NCBI RefSeq assembly: GCF_964355755.1
Contig: NC_092678.1
Span: forward strand, 17,520,922-17,584,921
Direction of reading: 5' to 3'
Length of the DNA: 64,000 bases
Origin: Antedon mediterranea
Taxonomy: Eukaryota > Echinodermata > Crinoidea > Comatulida > Antedonidae
A model generated the notes under the pieces. That model ran no database searches. It saw only the letters and a program-made list of their open reading frames with translations, and was not told the origin of the DNA. The translations under genes and the position numbers were made by a program. Below, piece after piece: positions 1 to 10,744 of the stretch (position 1 is its first letter; the number at the start of each line of letters is the position of its first letter).

Positions 1-99
1 TTAATTAAGTACCGGTACCTAACTAACAAATGCGCTCAAACTCTATACAGGTTACAACTCTACAAAAGAGGACATTTTATTTTTAAACTAGGGTTAAAC

Positions 100-408
100 A
101 TGAAAAAGGTCAATTACTTGAACTCTGAACATTGGAAAAAGGGGTTGTGTCAATGGACACTTGAACTTTACCTCTATACAAGGACGAATGGACAGTGACA
201 ATTTACCATTAAACTCTGGTCAACCGTTTTATTGGGGGGCTCTCAAATTTCGACGAAGTCGAAAATTGAAACTCTCATGTTTTTGTGACCAGAGTTTAAT
301 GGTAAATTGTCACTGTCCATTCGTCCTTGTATAGAGGTAAAGTTCTAGTGTCCATTGACACAACCCCTTTTTCCAATGTTCAGAGTTCAAGTAATTGACC
401 TTTTTCAT
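100..408. repeat. Spaced inverted repeat, 122-bp arms
   Basis: Arms 100-221 and 287-408 are reverse complements with one mismatch that I can find, around a 65-bp spacer. The spacer holds a small hairpin of its own (ttcgac / gtcgaa). Transcription would give a long, nearly perfect hairpin. No target duplication is visible outside the arms, so a fold-back element and a local inverted duplication are both possible. The short open frame across the right arm (355-585) is not considered a gene. Confidence 0.9.
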
Positions 409-666
409 TGTATCAGAGAGTTGAAAAATAAGTTCCCTGAACATTTTATGCGATGTGGTCATCATAAATGTGTAGACCGCATGGCTTTATCACCAACGAG
501 GATGTCACAAGCCGTGGCAACAGATAAGAAGAACAGACGACCGTGTCCACTTTTCAATGTTCAGATCATTTTCGGCCGATTTTGATGTATGGAAGAGATT
601 ATTAATTAGTGGGTTAGGTTCAGCTTATTTAGGTATTGATTGTTTGGAAGTTAGTAGGCTGTTCGT

Positions 667-731
667 TTTTTTTTTTTTGTTTTTTTTGTTTTTTTTTTTT
701 TTTTTTTTTTTTTTTTTGGTTTTTTTTTTTA
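667..731. repeat. Long T homopolymer tract
   Basis: A run of T broken by a few G bases. Overlapping poly-Phe and poly-Lys frames on both strands are artefacts of this tract. Its assembled length is probably unreliable. Confidence 0.9.
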
Positions 732-3327
732 AAATTATTATTGACCCGTTCTGATAACCGTAGAAACACGTCCGGAAAAAAAAAAACACATCGTTCGAAT
801 TCTCTTTGGAGAAAGTATCATACACTCAGCAAACAATGTCTACTTGAATGATTGTAGGAGTACAGTAGACTTCAAGTCTTCAGTTAATCAGTTATTGTAC
901 TGTTATATTGGTGTATCGTACATTCGTTTCTTTATCGTTATAATATACGGTTTATTAATAAACTTTTATGTTTCGCATCCTGCATTACAGCTCTTTTAGA
1001 CCGTTGACAAGTCTAAGCTCCTGAGAGGGAAGGCAGAATGCAATCATAGACATAAATCTCAGAATATTAACTTCAATTTTCCGAACAGTTTGAATTACGA
1101 ACGGCAAAAGGCCTGTACCTACAATTCAAGAGGGTGTGTGTGTTTGTAACGTGTAGGCCCTATACTTAAAATACTAAAGTTGATATACCTGCTGGAGGTA
1201 TTGTTTTTCGTACGAAAACGATCGCTATGCTGTTTTAGTTGTTAAGTGTTTGGTTTGTATTTGTTTCTTAATGGTAATGCCACGTCACATGTACACATCG
1301 ACATGTACACTTTTATAAGCATGAGTTTAATGTGTGAACTTTTTTTTGTAAATTTATTCTATACACTTTTTGTAAAATTATTTCTGTATACTTTTTTTTA
1401 AATAAAAGCTGTACACCTCGTTTTAAGAATGTCTGGCCAATGTACACTGTACACCTTTATAAGAATTAATTATTTTTTTTTTGTTAATTTATTCTGTAAA
1501 TTTTTTGTAAAGTTATTTTTGTACACTTTTTTTATCGAAATAAAATCTGTACACCTTTATTTTCTTAAATTCCAATAATTTGTTAGTGTTATTGTTTAAA
1601 TGATTTGTGAAACTAATTTGTATTGTTTACCGCATGTTACAATATTGATGATTTCCTACAGGTAATGAACCGTTTTAGTGGTTATACTTGTTAACTTTTT
1701 AAGCAACATCACACTCATTTTAACCAGGAGGAGATAAAATGCAAATAAACGATTTTTAAAAAGTAAACATAAATACAATTTTTACAAAATATACCAACTA
1801 CATGGAGGCCTGCAAACTTTACGGGTATAAACAGGTAATAAACTGTACTAGAGAAACACTATATCGACATTAACATACATAATTATAAACAATGAGTTGG
1901 TGTAAACCGAGAAAAACACAGGTTACTGTATAACAATGTAAGACAAACTTTTTATCCCCATTATTAATTGTTTTCTCGTGCCGCTATGCAGACTTTAAAA
2001 AAAAAAAGGGGGGGGGGGGTTTATGGTACATTGAGTATAAATTCTTTAGAGTAATATTCGTGTTTGTTATGAGCTGGTAAGAAAAAAAGTAAAGATATAA
2101 AGGATTTGTGTAAAGATATTACACCTGATGAGTTGAATAATGTGATGTAATAAAATGATGAGTGACTAGCAAAATATATATATCGGTAGATATTTTACAG
2201 TAAGGTACTAGCAGTATGATGCGACGTAATTTGAAACTGCTTTACAATTGGAAACGTTAAACGCGTCTCCTGTGATTTTGTGAAGGAAAAATTTACGTTA
2301 ATATAACTTCGAGACGAAAATGATGTCTTTGTTTCGTTTATTTATTATTTAACTAGTAGCTCAGATTTGTGATTGGTTGATGTTTGTTGCTGCTGTCCGA
2401 TAGTTATCGTGTTGTAACGTATTCTTCATTGACGTCAGCTGTTCTTGAATGAGAAAACCTTTTAAAAATAGTGACATCATGTTTTGTCTAATATTCCCTG
2501 TCGATGATACCTAGCGTCAGTAATAAACCCCTTACTGAGGAATCTTTCATAAAATGGTGCTAGATTAAGGGATGTGAGAGAGCTATAGGTAACCATCAAT
2601 AAGAGAACATTTACAAAGAACCGTTAAAAGGCTACAGAGCGAAGACACAGGCCTGTAAAATTGCTAACGAAACAGCGGAAGATTCATAAAAAAAGTTTTT
2701 AAAAAATAGTCGAAAGATAAACATGTAGAAAAAAAAGTAGGCCTTAGAATAACTAATGGAAATAACCTGTTTGTAAACAAATTTCAATGTTTGGGGTCCG
2801 GTTGAATGTCTAGCTTTTCTGTTTTTCTGTTAAAATGTGTTAAGTGTAAAAAAAATACAATTGGCAACCAAAACGTCTTTCTGCCTTCAAATTATGATCG
2901 ACCTGTGTTTGCAATTATGATAAAAGTAATATTAAATAATACGCAGACATCTGTTATTTCTCACCATTGAATTCAAAATTTATTTACAATACCACTTACA
3001 GTAAAACTACTGTAGATCTACATGGTCTTTATTGTAATAATATTAATCACACATATTTAGATAACTTATCGATACATGTACGAAATATATGTTTGTTATT
3101 ATTAGTGTTATTAGGCCTATAACGTTTCTTTTAATCTACCAGTCCGTTTCCTACGTTACGACATCATTTATCCGTTTCAAGTACCTGTTTCTCTTGAAAT
3201 TACTAACTAAACGGTTAAAACGCTTTAAAGAAAAACTTGCACACTTGTTAAAAACATAAGAAACTGTTACATGTATTTATAACAATTAGAAATACAATAC
3301 AATTTACTTTTAAGAGATTATTTAATT
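732..3327. other. AT-rich intergenic region, no gene seen
   Basis: I see no coding exon, RNA gene or recognisable transposon here. It contains a degenerate tandem repeat (1290-1560) and an A11/G12 homopolymer junction (1997-2019). Confidence 0.6.
1290..1560. repeat. Degenerate two-copy tandem repeat
   Basis: Two roughly 150-bp copies share the order tgtacac-ttttataag, a T run, tttattct, a second T run and aaataaaa-ctgtacacc. The copies are strongly diverged and T-rich. Confidence 0.5.
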
Positions 3328-3545
3328 TTTATCCACACAATGGGAAACAATCACATGAATATTAACGATCAATGTAATTAGGTATAGATCTAAGTGAATT
3401 TCAATACAATAATACAGCTATTTGTTTCGTAAAGTTAATAATTATCCACACAATGACAAACAATCATATTATTATTAACGATCAATGGAATTAGCCCTAT
3501 ATCTAAGTGAATTAACTTCAATACAATAATACAACCATTTGTAGA
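3328..3545. repeat. Two-copy direct repeat, about 113-bp period
   Basis: The block atccacacaatg-acaatca-attaacgatcaatg-aatta-atctaagtgaatt-caatacaataatac occurs at about 3330 and again at about 3443. It lies just downstream of the stop codon of the minus-strand ALKBH2-like gene, so it may be in its 3' flank or UTR. Confidence 0.7.
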
Positions 3546-3675
3546 AATATCATCACAAAAGTAATTTAACTGGTACTACTACACTATATGAGAACAGATC
3601 ATGAACAGTTGATGTTCTTGAGATCTGCAATCACTATTAAAGACTGTTAGGCCTAATGTTTGCGTAAAATTTCTC

Positions 3676-5422
3676 TCATCTTTTAATATCTCTAAACGTA
3701 AGATTTATTCTTGGTAGCTTGATGGATTGATTTTTAGGCAGTGAATGGTACCAGTACTCATTAGTGGGATAATTCATCATTAATAATGTACCGTGTTTAA
3801 GATCAACAGTTACTGGTTCAATTATTCTTTTGGAACTCTTACCTCGCGCATCACCATGTCGAAATCTAAACATACGTGTTTGCCCCAATGATACAGAGGC
3901 GATTGGACTAAAGTGATTCATGTCTTTTTCATCATCTTTGTGTTCGCCAATGTAATCACTGCCAGTAGCATATCTATAGAGTAACGACAAAATACAATAG
4001 AAAATAAAGTATTTTAACATGAGATTAAAAAAAACCCACCCAATTATCCATTGGGGGAGGGAGGATGTATGTAAGTAAAATAACACTTGCATAATAGAAT
4101 TAAAACAAACAAAATAATAAACAAGAATATTTACCGATTGACCAAGACAAAATTGAAGTAATGTCCTGTAACCGTTTTTAAAAGATCGCGGAGATCTTTC
4201 AGGAATGGTGGCCACGGTAAAGCTGGTACTGTATTGCCTGAATATTTGTAAGTTAAGCCCGAATCGCCAAACGAAACCTACAGAGGGGAAAACCATACAT
4301 TACATAGTAATTTAAGAATCTTATTTGGCAAGATGTAAATGAACACGCCCAAATAAAATCATTTACAGTAAAAGAGTAAATTAAACATATAGCTACCCAG
4401 CGGTAAATAAAGAAAAACAAAGGAAACGATATAGGCCTACAAGTAATTAACAAGTCATTAATACAAAACCACGGATAAAATAATAATGGAACTAACCTGT
4501 TTTCTAGGAATATTAAACCACTTTCCGTACACTTTCACCTTTGCAAGATCACCGGTAAAATAGTCAATCTCTTCCTCACATTTTTTAAACAATGTATCGG
4601 CTGTTCCTTTATCAAGAAGTTGAAGGTAATCACAATCTAAATTTTCCCCTGTTATCTTTTGCACAGATAACCCATCAGGGGATAGCAATTGTTGCTCTAA
4701 ATTGAATAAACGTCCTCCGTTATCGTTTTCGTCACCACCACCATCGACGGTAACCGCATTATCATTATCAACCTCTTCAATCATCTTTTGAATTTCACCG
4801 TGTTGTTCAATTAACTTGTACCACTGTCTCTTTGGAAGGTTTATACCTTTTTTGCCGGGTTTAAACTCGCCTCCTTCTTCGGCCTGGTAACAATGGCGAA
4901 TACATACAAACTGCTCTTCTTTCCAGCTACTAACTACCACATGTAGTATGTCCGAAAGTGGGATTCTTACTGCCTCCACCAAGTTAATGTCTCTTTGCAA
5001 GTCGGCTAGGGCTTGAAGAATTAAATCAATATTGGTAAAAAGTTTTTGCCACAGCAGAAATTAATACCTAGAGGTCCAGGTTTGAAGGCACCATTTTCTT
5101 CCGTTTGATAAAATTCTCTAAGGCATACATAAACAACTTCACCCCAGCGCTGGGCCACTACATGGCGTTTTTCAGACAGAAAAATCCGATTCGTTGAAGT
5201 TATTGGAATCTTTGGTTCACCACCGGTCATTTCTGCATAATCCATGGCGCTAATTCCTGAGGCAGAGTGAAATGATTTTTTACTTGTTGACGGCTTCGCT
5301 GCTTTACTCAAATCGTTTGTTTGACCGTTGAAAAATTTTCTAGGATCCAATAACTTCGAGGAGGTAGTCATCGTTGGTACTTTAAAACTGCGATTGAACC
5401 AGGTCCGATATATATGTAACAT
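3676..5422 (-). CDS. ALKBH2-like: PC4-PC4-ALKBH2 fusion protein, three exons, one frame break
   Basis: Predicted DNA-repair enzyme. ALKBH2 is a nuclear Fe(II)/2-oxoglutarate dioxygenase that removes 1-methyladenine and 3-methylcytosine from DNA. Exon 1 is 5422-4497, exon 2 is 4277-4135 (143 bp) and exon 3 is 3973-3676. Intron 1 (phase 0, donor GTTAGT) lies between PRKQ and VSFGD. Intron 2 (donor GTAAAT, acceptor CTATAG) splits the Arg codon of NR|YATG. The join gives the full family order: GKWFNIPRKQVSFGDSGLTY, NFVLVNRYATGSDYIGEHKD (Fe ligands H and D), SPIASVSLG, HGTLLMMNYPTN, WYHSLP (third Fe ligand) and PRINLTFR (2-oxoglutarate Arg). Ahead of it are two PC4/SUB1-like domains, with FYQTEENGAFKPGPLGIN in the first and YQAEEGGEFKPGKKGINLPK in the second; PC4 binds single-stranded DNA. 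The start is ATG 5422, or ATG 5371 (MTTSSKLL). Near 5053 the first PC4 domain loses frame: FLLWQKLFTNIDLILQAL continues in another frame. This is an indel, an assembly error or, less likely, a 56-bp intron. The ALKBH2 assignment is strong; functionality is uncertain. Confidence 0.85.
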
Positions 5423-5577
5423 CTCAGTACGGAAGTAGCTTTTTAACAGTAATTAGCCTAAAGCGATATTAATTGTTTTTCCTGTCAATTGTCTCCCTAC
5501 AACGCGTGCGGATTAAAGCATTGTTAATTGTTTGTTTTCCGGTCAATCGTTTTTCCGTGGCACGTACGAAACACGTT

Positions 5578-6129
5578 TTAGATATCCTCACACAATAACT
5601 TATACAGGTTCTCTGAATTAGTCAAGGTATTTACGAGAAAGTAAACAAAATGTCTATACCGTGGTAATGAATATTCCTCGTACTTATTCAACTCACTATA
5701 CACGGTATCGTCTGTAACATACTCTTTATCCAGAACCTCCCGATAAAAATAATCAATCTGTTCTTCTGGAGATTTTATACAGCAGAAGTCATGATCTTTT
5801 TGACCAGGCCTATCAAATTCGCAACCATAACAAGCCGCTTTACTTAACATCCAACACATGTTTAACACTTGAGAAACAAACACTTCTCTGGCTAAATATT
5901 CCAATTTCAATAAAAATTCTCTCTCCACCTCATCTACGTACGTAAATATACAACTTGCAGCCCGGCTACCCCTCTCAACTCCTTCATCAACACCGGCGGG
6001 TACACCCTCATTGGTCCGCATGTACCGATCACCGATATCGTTACCTGTAACAACAGTCTCCTCATCATCGCTAATAATTATAACTGTATCTACACAGCTA
6101 CCTAACGAAAAATCTATACTTCCAGACAT
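5578..6129 (-). CDS. Hypothetical acidic protein with Cys/His cluster
   Basis: 183 residues from ATG 6129 (MSGSIDFS). The longer reading to 6150 would need a GTG start and is not used. The N-terminal third is acidic (IIISDDEETV), which resembles a SUMO-interaction motif; that is inference. A central cluster, CYGCEFDRPGQKDHDFCC, has the C-x2-C ... H-x2-CC spacing of a possible zinc site. The C-terminal part is helical-looking and rich in Tyr and Glu. It is encoded on the same strand as the PC4-ALKBH2 gene, about 155 bp upstream of that gene's start, so the two could share regulation or be one transposed cassette. No splice signals are needed. I do not recognise the family. Confidence 0.55.
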   Translation of the reverse strand: MSGSIDFSLGSCVDTVIIISDDEETVVTGNDIGDRYMRTNEGVPAGVDEGVERGSRAASCIFTYVDEVEREFLLKLEYLAREVFVSQVLNMCWMLSKAACYGCEFDRPGQKDHDFCCIKSPEEQIDYFYREVLDKEYVTDDTVYSELNKYEEYSLPRYRHFVYFLVNTLTNSENLYKLLCEDI

Positions 6130-6468
6130 AGCGAAATACTGTAACTCCACGTAAAAATAGACGAAACAACTGGAAAGGTCACAAAAAACAGTCCCTCTTC
6201 TTACAATGTCTAAAAAGAAACGGCTCTAAAATATCAAAAACAAAACTATTGTACCAAACAAAAAGAACAATGAACAAAAGAAATTAGGATATACTAAACA
6301 AAGGCAACCTATGCAATGGTAAAACCGCCTAAAAATAACAATAGCAATCCTCAAACAAAGAACTACCTTCACTAATATATTTAAAATACAAATTCATCAC
6401 CAACTACAATTATAACCCCAGGCCAAAACGAAAACCCCGCCAAAATAACAAACCCCCTTCTCTAACAA

Positions 6469-6650
6469 AGAATGACCTTTCGCTAATTAATATTACAATA
6501 ACAGGAAATTAAACAATAGAAAATATAATATATACCCTGGGGATATGACATTCCTTTCCGGTCTGGTACAAAGAATGACCTTTCACTAATTATTATTACA
6601 ATACCTAGAAATTAAACAATAGAAATATGAAATATGCCCTGGGGGTACAT
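6469..6650. repeat. Two-copy direct repeat, about 102-bp period
   Basis: The block aatgacctttc-ctaatta-tattacaata followed by gaaattaaacaatagaaa and a cctggg motif is present at about 6469 and about 6571. It lies upstream of the minus-strand gene at 5578-6129. Confidence 0.7.
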
Positions 6651-7364
6651 TACGGCCTGAAGTCCTACATCTACTACTAGAGAGAGATGTAAAGTGTACA
6701 GCAGAATAAAATAAAAGACCAATAAAAAAGAATAAAATGTTACTTAGTTTTGTGGATTGTCAGTGTTAAGGTAAGATAACACAGTGCTGTGTATTCATAT
6801 ACTACTGTATATTACCGTAAAATCTTCAGTGCTTCTTGTCGAATCCATCGGACACATCAACTCTCGGAATTTTCCCTTTAATATTTCTTTACATGCTGCA
6901 AGGGTAACTCTCGGCTCGCAGACTTCAATTTTATAAACAAGGCAGCAAATGCGACGATGATCCGATTTCCTATTTTTGGTGATGTATAAATAAAAACATG
7001 ATATAGTTATTCACTTAGACCATGTATCAAGAAAAAATAATAAATTTCCTGAAAAAACTGTAATTTATAGCCAAAAATTCAGATTGGCGTTTATGTTTTA
7101 TAACTGAAAACATTTGTTTTTTTTCTTTATATTTTTAGTAGTAAACTTTATTCAAACTACAAATGACCTATTCATTTTTTATGTTTTTTTGTACAATACA
7201 CATGTTATCGAAATATCTTGCTATATATCGACATAGTAATTCGATAACGATGTCTTACCTGAATATACGTTCGTACTTTTAAGTCGATTAATTTGATTAG
7301 ATTTAAGTTATCTTATATCTTATGCGAAATTCATGTTACGAATGAGAGTACGTTTATTGTAATA
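6651..7364. other. AT-rich intergenic region, no gene seen
   Basis: No coding exon, repeat boundary or RNA gene recognised. Confidence 0.5.
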
Positions 7365-7497
7365 CATAATATAAAAATAACGCTTGAAAGAGAACGACGT
7401 TTCGACTCCATCATGGGGTCATTATCAAGTCCATTGATAATGACCCCATGATGGAGTCGAAACGTCGTTCTCTTTTAAGCGTTATTTTTATATTATG
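7365..7497. repeat. 64-bp-arm palindrome, probable Penelope-like remnant
   Basis: Arms 7365-7428 and 7434-7497 are reverse complements with one mismatch and a 5-bp spacer. In one frame of the right arm the plus strand reads DNDPMMESKRRSLLSV and then a stop. From memory, tails of the type D-P-x-MESKRRS end Penelope-like reverse transcriptases of marine animals, so this may be two tail-to-tail 3' ends. That identity is inference; the palindrome itself is directly seen. Confidence 0.7.
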
Positions 7498-8430
7498 AAA
7501 TTCATGTTTTTAAGTTAATTTGATTAAAGTATGTGACCATCGGATCAATAATCAATATCAATGTAAACTTTACACCGACTTGTAGGTTCATGTTTTTTTA
7601 TAATAATTGTATATATTAATAAATTGCACACTTTTGACGATGATCTTAGCTTTAAAAAACCAGGTGAATACTTACAATTCGTTTATGTTGATCAAGTTTT
7701 CAAATGTACTATCTTTGTAATTTTTTAATTCGTTGCCTTGTATCCAACTGCAAAAAAAAATATTTTGAAATAAAAATGAGTAAAATATTCAGTGGTATTA
7801 GGTCATGAAGACATTTCTCATTTGTATGTCTTTAGTGGTTTACCCTGTACGTTACTAACTTGGACGTAACGCATGGACGCTGTAAGTAAATTGACAAATT
7901 ACGACAAAAAAATAGGTCATCCGAACTGTTTCTTGTGATTGGTCAACTCATTTGCGTTTTGCCTACGTCATTGCGTTGCGTCCAAGTGGAAACCTAGATC
8001 TGAAGTAGGCCCTACAGTAGTACATTTTATCCAGCAATTGAGTGTTTGCTACTCGGCAAGGTAAGGCATACTTCTTGTTTTCATTTTTTTCGTCTGTTCA
8101 TTTTAGATATTATATCTAAGCCTATATATATTACTATTATAATTTAAGCTAATTTCATTACAAAACAGACATATTTAACTAAACGTTATGACGTCATACT
8201 GTTATTTAAATATGCAAATAATTATACTTATAACATTTATATCTATCCGTGCTATCACTTAGAATATATTATGAGGCTTCAAGTGGTAAATGGCGGTCAT
8301 TTTGAATGTATGTTAATTAACCCAATTTCTTTTTGGTAAACTTTAGATATGATGTTCATTTGGACCATATAAAGCAAACAAAACCAAACACCATTGTTGT
8401 TGCAATTTGTTCTAATATTGACTTATTAGT
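7498..8430. other. Intergenic region, no gene seen
   Basis: AT-rich sequence without a supportable exon. It ends at the outer edge of the 8.4-13.1 kb inverted-repeat element. Confidence 0.5.
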
Positions 8431-9370
8431 CTAGTAGGAAGGAGGGGTTACCGTGCACCCGCATGATGTATTTTTTTAATGTACATTTTTGTAATCCTGA
8501 ATATATGTAATTAACATTTTTTGATGTTCCCAAGACGAAATACTGTCCCATGGGGTTTTTTGGGGGCCATTTTGGTGGCCATCTTGGATTTATCAAAATC
8601 ATAAATATAGACGGTACTTGACAAAGACTGATCATAGAGGTCTGATTTTGGTCTTAAATTGTTCAGAATATGCACATTTATATGTACTATAATGAAAAGT
8701 TTTTGTTCAAAATGACAGTAAATGCCACTTTTGACCTTTGGCCTTGTTTTTACATAAGGGTCATATCTGGGTAACCCCTGGTCATAAAGATTTTATTTTT
8801 GTCTTAAATTGTTCAGAATATCCATATTTATATTCGCTTTAATGGAACATATTTTTGAAATTTGAAGGCAAATATCATTTTTGACCTTTGACATTATTGC
8901 ATAACGATTTTCGCAATAATTTAGGTTATTTTTGTATTCGACCTATATCTTGACAACGAGTGATCATAGAGGTTTGATTTTGGTCTTATATTGTTCAGAA
9001 TATGCACTTTCCTATGTACTATAATGAAACATTTTCATACAAAATGACCGGAAATACAACTTTTGACCTTTGACCTCGTTTTTACATAAGGGTCATATCT
9101 CGTAAACCAATGGTCATAACGATTTTATTTTTGTTTTAAATTGTTCGGATTATCCATATTTATATAAGATTTAATGAAACATATTTTTGAAAGTTGGCAG
9201 GAAATACAACTTTTGACCTTTTACCTTGTTTCCACCTGAGGGTCATATCTCGGTAACCCCTGGTCATAAAGACTTTATTTTTGTCATAAATTGTTCAGAA
9301 TATCCAGAAGTGAGGACCTCAATTTTTACAGAATTCTTATATAGTAAGAATGTTTCTGTTTTCAAAATAA
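8431..9370 (+). repeat. Left arm of long inverted repeat, with internal sub-repeats
   Basis: Internally it is an array of about five diverged units with periods near 150-180 bp (phrases at about 8640, 8790, 8972, 9120 and 9268). Each unit carries ttgttcagaatat, tttgacctttgac and ggtcatatct-ggtaacc. The outer part includes the gccattttggtggccatctt motif. The short open frame 8426-8635 is repeat sequence and appears again, inverted, at 12917-13126. Confidence 0.8.
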
Positions 9371-9439
9371 AACTATGTATATGTAGGTCTACTTAACTAC
9401 TCATTCAAAACCCATTTATCAAGTTACTGCAATAGATGT

Positions 9440-9638
9440 TCAGTCATCGTCCACCTCAAATTCAATTTCTTGTTCATCATCTTCATACTCTTTCAACTGG
9501 TCGTTTTCTCAACTAGATCAATAAGATGGGCTGAAAGAATAGGACTGCATGACCAGACTGTCCTGTCACCATGCCCTTGTAGTTCATTCATACTAGTGTG
9601 ATATCTTGTTTTAATGATTAAATGACAGTTTGGCAAGC
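9440..9638 (-). pseudogene. Unidentified acidic coding remnant, C-terminal end
   Basis: The minus strand reads GLPNCHLIIKTRYHTSMNEL, then QGHGDRTVWSCSPILSAHLI and DLVEK. After a one-base frame change it continues NDQLKEYEDDEQEIEFEVDD with a final D and a stop. The acidic tail ending at a stop looks like a true C-terminus. It lies about 70 bp inside the left inverted-repeat arm, where the 3' end of a transposase gene would sit, but I do not recognise the family and the transposase idea is only positional inference. Confidence 0.4.
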
Positions 9639-9696
9639 CCTACATCAGGAAATTTCCAAATAAGAGGAAGTGCCTTCATCTAACCCTCTAAGGTCA

Positions 9697-10234
9697 AATG
9701 AATAGAGGACATATTCCTGGTCAACTTCATGATATACAAATTTATGTTTCTGTCAAGCCCCGTCAGACTGAGATTCTGACCGCCGTAAAACGTTTAGAAG
9801 CATGCACTGCTGAGATTAGGACATGGATGGGCTTAAACTTCCTCAAGCTTAATGAAAAGACCGAGGCAATCGTATTTGGAGTGGATTTGCGTGTTCAATT
9901 TAAGATCCTGCTGGTGCTCCGATGCATAAATAGTTGCGCTCTCAAATACCTCTCAGAATGATCGACAATCAATAAGAGAAAGCGAGAACTAAGATCTAGT
10001 CATCAGGTGCTACTGGACATTCAGAGGCGCAAACATAGTTGGGGAGACCGGACTTTCAGTATTGCTGGACCTACAGTAGGTTCTGGAACCACCTATCTTT
10101 GAACATTAAACAAACATCATTATTGAGCACCTTTAAGTCACTACTCAAAACTCACATTTTCTGATATTTTTGGTAGCACCATTAGCAATGACTGTTGGAA
10201 TGGCGCTATATAAATCGAATGATTGATTGATTAG
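9697..10234 (+). pseudogene. 5'-truncated LINE (L2/CR1-like) reverse transcriptase 3' end
   Basis: The frame HDIQIYVSVKPRQTEI ... LEACTAEIRTWMGLNFLKLN ... KTEAIVFG matches the reverse-transcriptase segment after the catalytic DD motif in L2/CR1-type LINEs. After frame breaks come GDRTFSIAGPT, WNHLSLNIKQTS and FKSLLKTHIF plus a stop, the usual end of these ORFs. The copy terminates in tggcgctatataaatcgaatgattgattgatt-like sequence (10201-10232), a typical short-repeat 3' tail. It is broken by frameshifts and lacks everything 5' of the YxDD-proximal region. Confidence 0.75.
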
Positions 10235-10744
10235 TAGCATCTTCTGACCGCTTAGTATTTATTGTATTACTGTACTGAATACTCAGTAAATGGCTGTAGA
10301 CAGGCAGCCCAGATACTGTACATTTGGTTAGATGAGCTAGGTACTGTACCAATATCTGACTATTTAAGTGTGTTAATTGGAGGTCACTTGAAGTCAATGT
10401 AAATGGAAGTCTGCCGGGTACCCCCTGCTGCGTCTATACCGGGGGACACGAAAGGTGCTAACAAATCGGCACCAATTAGATGAGAGAGATACCACCTACT
10501 TTCACCACCATGGGATGCCCATTTGCATCCTATATACCAATATCATATCACTAAACATTTTGTCCTCTGCAATAGGCCCACCAGACACATCCCCCCCCCT
10601 CCGAGGGAGGGCCTACAAATGGTGATAGCATAGCTGAGTGAGGTACCACTCAAAATTTATGCCAAATGAACAAGTTGTGTTCATACAATACTAAATGGGT
10701 AACGACAGACTAATTGTCTGCTGCATCGCAAGTGCCAGACACCC
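10235..10744. other. Spacer between LINE tail and satellite, no gene seen
   Basis: It includes a C-rich stretch near 10592 and a GGTACC / ACC-rich segment. Its last part resembles the 158-bp satellite that follows, but I could not align it as a full unit. Confidence 0.4.

Noticed and set aside
557-851. Three overlapping open frames rich in Phe or Lys
   Set aside because: They exist only because of the T homopolymer tract.
7434-7480. Hammerhead ribozyme in the 7.4-kb palindrome
   Set aside because: catgatgg...cgaaac recalls the core, but the required CTGANGA is not present, and only the palindrome is supported.
8426-8635. 69-codon frame repeated almost exactly at 12917-13126
   Set aside because: Both lie in the arms of the same inverted repeat and read through the atggcggccaaaatgg repeat motif; conservation is of DNA, not protein.
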